A DNA stretch of 64,000 bases from Cymbomonas tetramitiformis (lineage: Eukaryota; Chlorophyta; Pyramimonadophyceae; Pyramimonadales; Pyramimonadaceae). The stretch covers positions 62,001 to 126,000 of the forward strand of contig LGRX02035483.1 of the NCBI GenBank assembly GCA_001247695.2. Reading direction: 5' to 3'. How positions within the stretch are numbered: the stretch's first letter is position 1; each line of letters opens with the position of its first letter. Position numbers and translations under genes: made by a program. The notes under the pieces were generated by a model. The model saw nothing but the letters and a program-made list of their open reading frames with translations. It did no database searches and was not told where the DNA came from. Positions 19,245 to 27,138 of the stretch are shown one piece after another.

Positions 19245-20411
19245 TTACTTGACGTAAAAGCGTTTGATACGAAAAGTGTTGAATTCCGTCGTAGGGTGCG
19301 TGTATTCGTAAGTCCAAGTCATACGATTGCGACTTTCAATATCGCAAGTGTGGTCTGTCCTCGCTTCGTCGTTTAAAGGTCCCGGAAGTGTCTGTACGAG
19401 TTTTGCCAAATTGTTTACGTGCCTCTTTTCAGTCAGTTTGTCCTCGGGTACCCGTTGCAGACCAAACTCGGCAAACTTCGCAAGCTTCATCTTAAGAAAG
19501 CGCGAGATGCGAGGTTTCCTTAGTACACTTTCTGGTAAAAATTTGGGTTCGTCGCAGGCTGCGCCGTGTTCGTCTTCTTCGTAGATTATACCCAAGAAGT
19601 GCATGTACTTTTCGGTACCGTTAGATGGTGAACTCGTCAAGTGCATTTTTATGTAGTCCCACACCGCGACATCGCCGCTTTTCTCAATTTCCAAAAGGAG
19701 CTGGTAGTTGCAAACTTCGTACACAAATTGTTGTCGCTCGTAGTATGTGGGTCTTTTGGCCAGAGTGTTCCACACGCGTTGATTGCAGTCTTCAAAATAT
19801 ATGTCCTGCCTAAAGACAGCGATATCCTCCAAAAGTATTTGCATGCGGACGCTTTCCTCGAAAGAGCTTTTTGTCAGTGCACGCCGCAACTGTTGCGCGT
19901 GACAAGCAAACCCTGCTTTCATCAGGCGGACAAAAGCGATGACCAAGTAGCCCGGCGTCTCGGAATCGCATATCAACCAGTTTATGTGGGTGGCGATTGT
20001 CAATGGCGCCTTAAGATTCGCGCAGTCCACCTTGACCGTAAAGCTCACCGATTTCACGTTGTCAAGTTTGAACAAGTAAGTTTCGTTATACATAAACACA
20101 TTCCAACGGAATGCAGTTTCCTTTCCGTGAGCGAGAACGTCGAGGTGGCACTTGACACGTTTTTCGGGCACTTTTAATTTTACAAGCAACTTGACAATGT
20201 CGTATGCCAGGCCAACGTTAAGCCGTCCGCTCACTTCCGTTTCATCGCACACTTTGTTACAGTCTGACAGGTAGTAGTACTTTCCCGTGGATGACCGCTT
20301 ACACTCACGCTCGCCGTCACTGTTGAACGAGATACAACCCCACCACTCTTCACCTCGGGAAGGACGAGCGGTAGCGGGTAGGTCGTCGTTCTCAATTGTT
20401 TTTAGCGACAT
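19245..20411 (-). CDS. Unrecognised protein (388 aa)
   Basis: 388 residues, ATG at 20411, with a TATATA sequence at about 20455. No signal peptide or membrane segment. The first third is Cys-containing and beta-rich (VSFTVKVDCANLKAPLTIA); the C-terminal half is helical and basic (FLKMKLAKFAEFGLQRVPED). It is in the same direction as genes 18097 and 20540, each with its own TATA box. A triplex- or tegument-like role is possible from size only; no motif supports it. Confidence 0.75.
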   Translation of the reverse strand: MSLKTIENDDLPATARPSRGEEWWGCISFNSDGERECKRSSTGKYYYLSDCNKVCDETEVSGRLNVGLAYDIVKLLVKLKVPEKRVKCHLDVLAHGKETAFRWNVFMYNETYLFKLDNVKSVSFTVKVDCANLKAPLTIATHINWLICDSETPGYLVIAFVRLMKAGFACHAQQLRRALTKSSFEESVRMQILLEDIAVFRQDIYFEDCNQRVWNTLAKRPTYYERQQFVYEVCNYQLLLEIEKSGDVAVWDYIKMHLTSSPSNGTEKYMHFLGIIYEEDEHGAACDEPKFLPESVLRKPRISRFLKMKLAKFAEFGLQRVPEDKLTEKRHVNNLAKLVQTLPGPLNDEARTDHTCDIESRNRMTWTYEYTHPTTEFNTFRIKRFYVK

Positions 20412-20454
20412 CTAAGTTCTTAATGCTTGGTGCGTGTAGAGTTTGTGTGGCGGT

Positions 20455-20463
20455 CATATATAC
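20455..20463 (-). promoter_or_regulatory. TATA box for the 20411 gene
   Basis: GTATATATG on the minus strand, about 45 bp upstream of the ATG. Confidence 0.5.
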
Positions 20464-20539
20464 CCCTTTCACGCCAATTGAAACGTTCAAAATATAAATG
20501 TTAAATTAAGTTTACGATTAGGGACATGGTTACTCACGC

Positions 20540-22089
20540 TTATGCACAGAATGAAATGAATACGATGTTGTTCCGGTGTCGCTTGTTATGCTCATACTTA
20601 TATTGAACACGTATGTGATATTTTCGAACTTCGTCGTCGTTCCGTAAGTCTGAGTTTACGCTTATAACTGAGCGCAATTCTTCGGGGGCGTCGGCGTTTA
20701 AATTTGCCCCATCTTGTGGATACGGGCTGCCCATTTCTGACCACCAGCATCTTTGATGGCGGTCGCGCTTGTAGTTTTGATGCCTATTAAGAACCAGAGG
20801 AGCAGATACTGAGATTCCGTAAGCTCCCACGCTCTGTCGTTTCTTTCGGCAGTATGGCGCGATTTCCACGTTCTAAAGCCGGGGGTTTTGTTGCACACCT
20901 TCAATCCGGATCCTTGGCAAAACGGACTTTCCACTGTGATAGTGGTTTGCTCGGTCGGTTTGCGGTCATCGGCGCGAACCTCCAAGTTTGTTTTTTCTGT
21001 TAGGAGAATAAACCAACGTTCCCCATTGGGTGAGGTATACGCATAATCACACTTATCGTAAGGTACTGGTATCGATAAGCTTCGAAAGTTGATCTCCGTC
21101 GCGAAAAAAGAATTGTGCAAATACGAGTCGTTTCTGAAAGCGTTATTACGTCTGCCCGCGTTGGCCACAATAAATCCATCGACGGTCGTATCGGTGCATC
21201 CTCCGTTTCCGATAAACGAGTTACTGTCCCAAGCGTTGACCACAAACTCGATAGTACCGTCGGATGGCGAGATGTTCATCAGATTTTCGTTTTTCACTGA
21301 CACGTTCGGTATATACTGTGCCTTAAGATTTTCGATGAGAGGGTGCTCACTATCCATCTCGCAGAAAACGAACTGAAAGTTGGGCATCTGCTCTATGATA
21401 GCGCGACATGAAGAGAAAACCGTCCTGACAGCCCGGACAAACCAACTGTACGCTGTATACCTTGATTTCGAATTGAGCGCTTTCAAATAGGCTCCCATTC
21501 CGATGAAAGGACAACGCACTTTCACATCGCGCGCGTCTCCTTTGCAGCGCTCGAAAATTGAAATGAGAATCAAATAAAAGATGGATTCGTATCTGCGAGT
21601 GTATATCAGACCACTTGTCGAATCGAATCTGCCGTGCGGTAAATAACGTTTGTAGTCAGCGGATCCTGTATGCTCGAAATTCACCCCCCACGTGTGTACG
21701 ATGATGACAGAACCGAGACCAGACATCAATTGGGCTTCAGCGATTATCGCGTATAGGAGTTCTTCCTTTTGCATCGCCCACATGTTTTCGCATTCCGCCG
21801 TAGAACGATTCATCACGCGTTCAAACTTTTTGTCATCGTAATGCGTTGCTACCATGGACTCGCCAAAATAAACAGGTACCCTGTGTCGTAAATGGCTAAT
21901 GTACAAGTCTTTGTCTTTGCAATCGGTGGTCAAATGTGTCAGTGTAATTTTTCTATCTGTTTTTGACTCAAACTGCTTTTGAAGAAACGCTTCATGATCC
22001 GGGTAAAAAAAGGACTCGGTGTATATGCTCAGCACGTCATCTAAAGAAGGTTTGGACGAGGCGCAACATTCTGGTTTACAATAACTCAT
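20540..22089 (-). CDS. Unrecognised protein with a possible spliced C-terminal exon
   Basis: The main frame runs from the ATG at 22089 to a stop at 20698 (463 residues). It has an N-terminal Cys cluster (CKPECC) and a largely alpha/beta body. Past the stop, another frame (20726-20540) reads like protein (NADAPEELRSVISVNSDLR) and ends at TAA. A 104-nt intron (20727-20830, GTGGGA to GGGCAG, phase 2) would replace the last 44 residues with this 62-residue tail, giving 481 residues. The splice is less certain than the others here because the bypassed segment also reads plausibly. A TATA box lies at 22133-22141. Function unknown. Confidence 0.7.
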
Positions 22090-22132
22090 TTTGCGGGTTT
22101 AATCACACGCGTCTTGTCTTGACTGCTTAAAC

Positions 22133-22141
22133 TTATTTATA
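22133..22141 (-). promoter_or_regulatory. TATA box for the 22089 gene
   Basis: CTATAAATA on the minus strand, about 45 bp upstream of the ATG. Confidence 0.6.
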
Positions 22142-22212
22142 GTAAGTTTTTATGAAAAGTCAATTTTCGTAGGATGTCGGAAGTGGTAGGACTATTTTGG
22201 CAGTGGCAGTAA

Positions 22213-22368
22213 AACGGGTGCTTCACGGAAAATGAAGATCCTCAAAAATAAAAATTGTGTCAAATGTTGGGGCCGTCGGATGGTCCTTAACACTGGCTTA
22301 ATAACCGAATTTCGAAACCGATATGAACCGTCCATTTGTCCGATTTAATTACTCCGTCCAGCACCCGT
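22213..22368. repeat. Dispersed ~150-bp repeat, copy 2
   Basis: Matches copies 1 (6574) and 3 (52585) through ATGTTGGGGCCGTCGGATGG and GAACCGTCCATTTGTCCGAT. It lies in the 465-bp gap 22090-22554 and is followed directly by a copy of the ~100-bp element. Confidence 0.8.
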
Positions 22369-22440
22369 ATCATAGTTGATGTAAAGGGTGTGCAAATCAC
22401 TTCCACAAAATTCCCGCACTTATCAAAAATCAACTCGTGA
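22369..22440 (-). repeat. Copy of the ~100-bp intergenic element (reverse)
   Basis: CATAGTTGATGTAAAGGGTG and ACAAAATTCCCGCACTTATC; best matched to the copies near 6945 and 12660. Confidence 0.6.
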
Positions 22441-22554
22441 CATATTGATATTCCCAACCCCACTATGGGCCGGTTAGATTTACTATGCTACACACGCACA
22501 AGGGTTAACCATGAAGATCCCGATACGTTTTCAAGTTTGTTTTTGCAGTGATTG

Positions 22555-23072
22555 TCACGAACTCGTGCATGCATCGACGAATTCGAGATATCTCTTGTGC
22601 AGCATAGCCCTAATAGCGGCGAGCTCCGTAATCCGCGCGCGCTTGTTAGCCGGTTCAAGCTCCGAGCTCGTACGCTTACGACTTCCCTCTTCCTCAAACA
22701 GTTTCTTGCTGATGTTTTCGCGAATCGCTCTGCCCAAATGCACAGCCAGTGTAGTGCGCTCACGATACGCGCGATAGTCATCGCCGCGGCGCCTGCTCGC
22801 GTCTCGTGCGTGGTCCGGGGTACACGCAGGTATCTGCGCCGGGTCGTGTTCAGCATCAAGTCGTGACCGTGGGTTATCGTATACAGACAAATGCAAAAAC
22901 AAGATGATCGAGATCGAGCGTACCAGCGCGGTGTCCTCCGAGCGCCTCTCGCATCTAAAGCAGCACGAAGGCTGAAAAGTGCTCGACGAATGGTTGTTCC
23001 AGCGATGGTGCTGCATACTGTGTTCACAAAGTGGAATCGTCTCGCGACGATCAAATGCCAAATCGGACGCAT
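22555..23072 (-). CDS. Small basic two-exon protein
   Basis: Exon 1 23072-22924 (ATG at 23072) and exon 2 22792-22555 give 128 residues. Both unspliced frames are poor: one lacks an ATG start, the other turns into low-quality sequence after the donor. The joined protein is strongly basic and helical. Its N-terminal Arg-rich helices lead across the splice into WRRGDDYRAYRERTTLAV, followed by EEEGSRKRTSSELEPANKRA, which contains a possible bipartite nuclear localisation signal, and a C-terminal helix. A nuclear or DNA-binding role is inferred from charge. No family is recognised. Confidence 0.55.
22793..22923 (-). other. Predicted spliceosomal intron (131 nt)
   Basis: GTACGC donor, GCGAGCAG acceptor, phase 2. 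It joins two coding-like stretches in different frames. Confidence 0.6.
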
Positions 23073-23336
23073 AAACACACGGGTTTGAGCCGTTCGATCG
23101 ACGCAAAAAAACCCGTCGCGCGTTCACATATGTCAATGAGATGCCCGTAAAAACGGACACGCGCCGTAAGTGAGCTTTAATAGAACGTATCCCATAATAT
23201 TACAACCCGTGCAACGCCTTTTGTGTATCTTCAAAGACACGGGCGGAGTCCAACTAAGGAGGTGCTGTTAATTACGATACCTACAATCATGTTTCAAATT
23301 ATACTACGACTAGTATACTGTCGCGTCACGGCGTCC

Positions 23337-24551
23337 CTATCGACTAAAATAATAATAATCTAAGATGTAAAAGTGTTTCTCGTTAGTAGGAAATTCCACA
23401 CTTATTCTGGCTTCGAATTCCTCGTCGCATGGTAATCCCTTTCCAAGCGTGATATCAGATTCTGACGACGAATCAAACGTTGGCGCGTGACGTGCGATGT
23501 GGTAATCGTTGTCCGCGGCTGTTACAGCCAAGAGCTCATCATGTGTGACAGTTAAGACAAACTCTGGCAGTGGGTCGTCGGCGGATTCAATTTTCGTCAA
23601 CGCGCCGTCTAATGGGTTTACGTTCAAATGCAGCGCAAAACATGCTTCTTTCCCTACGTAATCGTAGTTGTATGTTGCGATGATTTCAGCGGTATCCGTA
23701 TCTACGTGATATATCGTTAATGGATACAAATCGAACAACTGAAATTTGAAGCGATTAAGTTTGCGGATATTTATCCTGACGTATACATCATCGTACAGTG
23801 GGGGCGGGTGTCGATTGCGGTCGCCGGTCGTGACGACGGTAAAAGTATCGCCGATATCTACCGGTTTTTCTCTACGCACATAAGGGCGATCAAAAAACCC
23901 AACCTCTCGATCGTCCATTTTGCTTACCGTAAACTTTGTGAATTCTTTGTTTTCATACCTACATATTCGCATGTGCGCTTCATCTGCGTTGCATTCCTCT
24001 ACAATTAATTCGTGCGGCTCTACAATACCGATGAAAACCTCGTGCGTCAGCACGAATGCTTGGTCGCCATTGCCAGTAGTTTTGAGATCCATTTTAATGG
24101 CGCGGAAGTTATCAAGCGCTTTCTCATAATAACCGTCAAAACTCATTTTAAAACCAACGTACCTACAACGCCCCTCGGGGAGCCTTAAATTACACGTTGG
24201 ACATTGTTTGGACGATGAGTTATGTTGAATCCACGCGTTTGCACAGTGTGAATGAAAAACGTTCTTACATCTTACACATTCATATACCGAGTCTGTGCCA
24301 GACTCACGCGTAGCATCATCCGTCGGTTCGTTTGCGGCGGCGTCCTCGAAATGTTGCGTAGAGTCGTTACTCGTAACGCCTGTAGCAGTACCCTTCAATT
24401 CGGGCGGTTCAACAGTTGATTGACATATCGCACATATGTCGTCAATAGGTTTTTCCGTGTAAGCGTACTTTACAAAGGGCATACACGTTTTATATGGATA
24501 TATTCCTACATTGTTGTTGGTCGTTGCGCATTGCGATACTTGAACCGACAT
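23337..24551 (-). CDS. RING-H2-type protein with split zinc finger
   Basis: 404 residues from the ATG at 24551. A TATA box (24582-24590) is only ~31 bp upstream, so the next ATG, at 24482, is an alternative start. The RING has CAIC (residues 40-43) and then a ~48-residue acidic insertion before CVRC (92-95), FHSHC (99-103) and CPTC (117-120). This insertion between the first and second metal-ligand pairs is unusual. The remaining ~280 residues are beta-rich and unrecognised, probably a substrate-binding domain. Likely an E3 ubiquitin ligase; target unknown. Second of three RING genes within 11 kb. Confidence 0.75.
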   Translation of the reverse strand: MSVQVSQCATTNNNVGIYPYKTCMPFVKYAYTEKPIDDICAICQSTVEPPELKGTATGVTSNDSTQHFEDAAANEPTDDATRESGTDSVYECVRCKNVFHSHCANAWIQHNSSSKQCPTCNLRLPEGRCRYVGFKMSFDGYYEKALDNFRAIKMDLKTTGNGDQAFVLTHEVFIGIVEPHELIVEECNADEAHMRICRYENKEFTKFTVSKMDDREVGFFDRPYVRREKPVDIGDTFTVVTTGDRNRHPPPLYDDVYVRINIRKLNRFKFQLFDLYPLTIYHVDTDTAEIIATYNYDYVGKEACFALHLNVNPLDGALTKIESADDPLPEFVLTVTHDELLAVTAADNDYHIARHAPTFDSSSESDITLGKGLPCDEEFEARISVEFPTNEKHFYILDYYYFSR

Positions 24552-24581
24552 ATCTGATACTGCGTACTGTGTACTGCGTTG

Positions 24582-24590
24582 GTATTTATA
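24582..24590 (-). promoter_or_regulatory. TATA box for the RING-H2 gene
   Basis: TATAAATAC on the minus strand, unusually close to the first ATG at 24551. Confidence 0.55.
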
Positions 24591-24824
24591 TTATTAAGCC
24601 GCATCGATCCGCATCGTCATTCCATACCATCCGGCGAAGCTTTAGTTAGACGTCTTACAGATCTGCAAAATATTCAGAAATGAGAGTTGGCATTGCGAAG
24701 AAGCATTCGCCTTGTATATGATGAATACCGGTTTGCTAAAAGCTTGCAAGAATATCGACTTGAGAAGGCGTCGAAGCGGTTGCTTTCTTGCTGAGTCGAA
24801 TTAAGACGTCTCGTTGTGCGACAG

Positions 24825-25793
24825 TCATCTATGGCGGACCCTTTCAGCACCGGGGTGGGTGTTTACGCTTCGCTGAGCGCACAGAATTTGTCTCCTTACG
24901 TACGCCATCTGTTTGCTGTTCAGCGTGAAGAAGTCCATGCACACAGGGCTGGTCATTGTGGCCAAAGTCGATCCCTGGGTTTTTTTGAAGCAGTTAAAGT
25001 GAGACGCTCTGGGTTCGGAGTCTTCTCGCGAGGGAAGATGATAGTGAGCGACATAATACTCGCGCCTCGGCAAGATCTTTCGCTGACAGTGGTCGCAGAA
25101 GACGGGATTCTGCATTTCGGACCACAACAGCCCCACACGATGCGCGGGTTTTTGAGTTTCCTCCATCTGCGCCCGCATGTTACCGAGTCTGAGCTTGTTT
25201 ACGTACCGCGGGGATTCCATGTTGCCCACCTGTGGAACGGGTCTCTCCGGACGAAGGGTTGCAACGATCGCCGTGTTCTGCGTGGACTCCGGTTGTCGCG
25301 CGCCGCGCGCGAACACCGTCGCTACTGAAGGGTTGCTTTCCCTGGCGACACGGTGAACTTCTCGCGCCCGCTGAAGTGACCTCATGCACACCATGTACTG
25401 CGTTCTCCAGAATACGGCGTCTTGACCATTGGCCGCAGGATTTTTAACAACAAATGTGTCCGCGTGTCTATCCTTCACCGCCTTGCGCATGATGGACAGA
25501 CCGTCATACGTGTTCACACCCTTGCAGGCTACCTCGCTCGCGACATTGTCGAGTGCGGATTGCAGCGACACGTTTAGCGTGGGCATGCACGTAAGCTTTT
25601 GACGGCACACCGGACACGATGGATTGTTTTGCGTCATCGGCGATAGCAGCCAGTTGTAGATGCAAGTTGCGCAATAGCTATGACCACACGACAAAACCTG
25701 CGCTTGGTGCATCGTGTCGTTGCATATAGGACAAGTGATAAAAGCTGCGTCACTGAGCTGGGTCTGAACGGATTGTATTCCATCCTCGTCCAT
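24825..25793 (-). CDS. C3HC4 RING E3 ligase-like protein with a second zinc site
   Basis: 322 residues, ATG at 25793. An almost textbook C3HC4 RING lies at residues 21-63: CPIC, CGHSYCATC and CPVC, with ligands C21, C24, C36, H38, C41, C44, C60 and C63. This is the N-terminal layout of TRIM/RNF-type E3 ligases. A central helical part follows. Near the C-terminus FCDHCQRKI and HFNCF form a second Cx2C...HxxC zinc site, like the PARP-type zinc fingers found in some E3 ligases. Most likely a viral ubiquitin ligase; substrate unknown. The opposite strand also has an open frame over this gene, but it lacks any domain and is a shadow. Confidence 0.85.
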   Translation of the reverse strand: MDEDGIQSVQTQLSDAAFITCPICNDTMHQAQVLSCGHSYCATCIYNWLLSPMTQNNPSCPVCRQKLTCMPTLNVSLQSALDNVASEVACKGVNTYDGLSIMRKAVKDRHADTFVVKNPAANGQDAVFWRTQYMVCMRSLQRAREVHRVARESNPSVATVFARGARQPESTQNTAIVATLRPERPVPQVGNMESPRYVNKLRLGNMRAQMEETQKPAHRVGLLWSEMQNPVFCDHCQRKILPRREYYVAHYHLPSREDSEPRASHFNCFKKTQGSTLATMTSPVCMDFFTLNSKQMAYVRRQILCAQRSVNTHPGAERVRHR

Positions 25794-25937
25794 TTTGATG
25801 AGCCAGAAATTCCTCTCACGCGTGTATCAGTCGTCGATCGCGCGCTACCGATGTAAGAAAACCCGACAGTCGAGCTATACTACAGGGAGCGCGTGATCGT
25901 CAAGTTGCAACGGTCCGTCACTGTTGAAGGGACTTTA

Positions 25938-26201
25938 ATGCGACCGTCGACCACGTCGCGACAAACACAAAATAACTTGTTCGAAACTGTGGAATGTTTG
26001 GATTCCGAGCACGGTCGACTCTTTAGATGCGACAAGTACTTATTTCGCGCAAGAGGCGTTCCGTGTGACGCGTCTCGTACGCGAAGTGGCGTCGGTACGC
26101 CGAAGACTAGTAAACAGCCACGCCAAGACACTCGAGCGCACACGTTAAGATTTGACAGCAACCTTGCAATTCGTTGCTGCGTGGATATATATACAGCTTG
26201 A
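25938..26201 (+). CDS. Possible small protein (87 aa), weak
   Basis: An ATG at 25938 opens an 87-codon hydrophilic frame with several Arg and Cys (HGRLFRCDKYLFRARGVPC). It ends inside the TATA region of the next gene. No TATA box was seen for it and no family recognised. The gap 25794-26263 holds nothing else I can support. Confidence 0.25.
   Translation: MRPSTTSRQTQNNLFETVECLDSEHGRLFRCDKYLFRARGVPCDASRTRSGVGTPKTSKQPRQDTRAHTLRFDSNLAIRCCVDIYTA
26186..26194 (+). promoter_or_regulatory. TATA box for the 26264 gene
   Basis: TATATATAC, 70 bp upstream of the ATG at 26264. Confidence 0.6.
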
Positions 26202-26263
26202 CACGCAGGCTCCACCCGCTCGTGTATGAGGTTACAAATACGGTCTGCGCTACAGGTGTACAC

Positions 26264-26881
26264 ATGCAATCGACGGCATGCGCTCACCCTTGGGTGTCGC
26301 CGCAAGCCGCGCACGCGCTGCGCAATTGTATCACGCCTTTTACGGCCAGGTGCATGATCGATCCACGAGTCGGAGAGTTGAGCGGACAATTGATTCGAGC
26401 TGCGCGTGACCTCCAAGGCGTCAAGAAATGCGACATGTACGACGCGTGCGGACGCTATTCAGAATTGCGCGCATGCAGTCGCATGCGCGGAATGTTGTCT
26501 TGCGAAATGGAGTTTTACGTGGAGCTGCGGATGGACAAGCGCTTCGCAAACGCGTTGTCTGGAAGGCCGTGCTTTTTGCAACACTCCGACCCGTACATTC
26601 GCGCGGCTTTAACGATTTGCTTCCTGTACGTGGTGTCTTTGAGAGCGGCGCAGCAAAGCGGTCGTGACTTGATGCAAGATCCTGCCATATTTAAGCTGTA
26701 CACTTTGCTGGAGATCGGCAACAACGCAGCTCTGGACGGTCAAATGCATATCGTCAAAGAGTGCGTGTGTCTGTACAGCAATCACGTGCGGCACCTGTTA
26801 GGAGACACTTATTCTAAGAGATGGGAATTTTTATCCCCATTTTGGCAACAAGCTTTAAAAGAGTGCATTGTCGACACATGA
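26264..26881 (+). CDS. Unrecognised helical protein (205 aa)
   Basis: 205 residues from the ATG at 26264, chosen because the TATA box at 26186 lies inside the non-ATG upstream extension. Cys-rich (about 13) but without a CxxC zinc pattern. Mostly alpha-helical, with a hydrophobic segment YIRAALTICFLYVVSLRAA at about 110-130 that could be buried or a membrane helix. The Ala-Leu-x-x-Cys-x-x-x-Val-Ser-Leu pattern resembles the CAVSLGA motif of the paralog pair at 8787/9667, but the match is too short to claim homology. Confidence 0.7.
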   Translation: MQSTACAHPWVSPQAAHALRNCITPFTARCMIDPRVGELSGQLIRAARDLQGVKKCDMYDACGRYSELRACSRMRGMLSCEMEFYVELRMDKRFANALSGRPCFLQHSDPYIRAALTICFLYVVSLRAAQQSGRDLMQDPAIFKLYTLLEIGNNAALDGQMHIVKECVCLYSNHVRHLLGDTYSKRWEFLSPFWQQALKECIVDT

Positions 26882-26884
26882 CAA

Positions 26885-26945
26885 CAATATTACGATCGAT
26901 GTGAACAGTGCGGACATCGCTCTCACAAATTCTCATACCTACTGG
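26885..26945 (-). repeat. Copy of the ~100-bp intergenic element (reverse, diverged)
   Basis: CAATATTACGATCGATGTGA and TCACAAATTCTCATACCTAC directly after the stop at 26881. Confidence 0.45.
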
Positions 26946-27047
26946 AAATTGGTTTTTTAACGAACACCAACATTTTGTCGTTTTCCGCGCTGAATCGCGC
27001 TTCGAATTGCGCGGGAAAGACTTGTGCGGAGCCCGTTCACTTTCTTC

Positions 27048-27056
27048 TATATATAC
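27048..27056 (+). promoter_or_regulatory. TATA box for the F-box gene
   Basis: TATATATAC, about 83 bp upstream of the ATG at 27139. Confidence 0.6.
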
Positions 27057-27138
27057 ACACGCACCCGCGCACCTTTACGTGAGTTTGATGCGTGGAAGGG
27101 CTTAAAAGTTCAGTCAACCCCTTCATCACCCGGTCGAT

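Noticed and set aside
24816..25328. 170-codon plus-strand ORF opposite the C3HC4 RING gene
   Set aside because: Antisense to a gene with a clear RING and second zinc site; no domain of its own.
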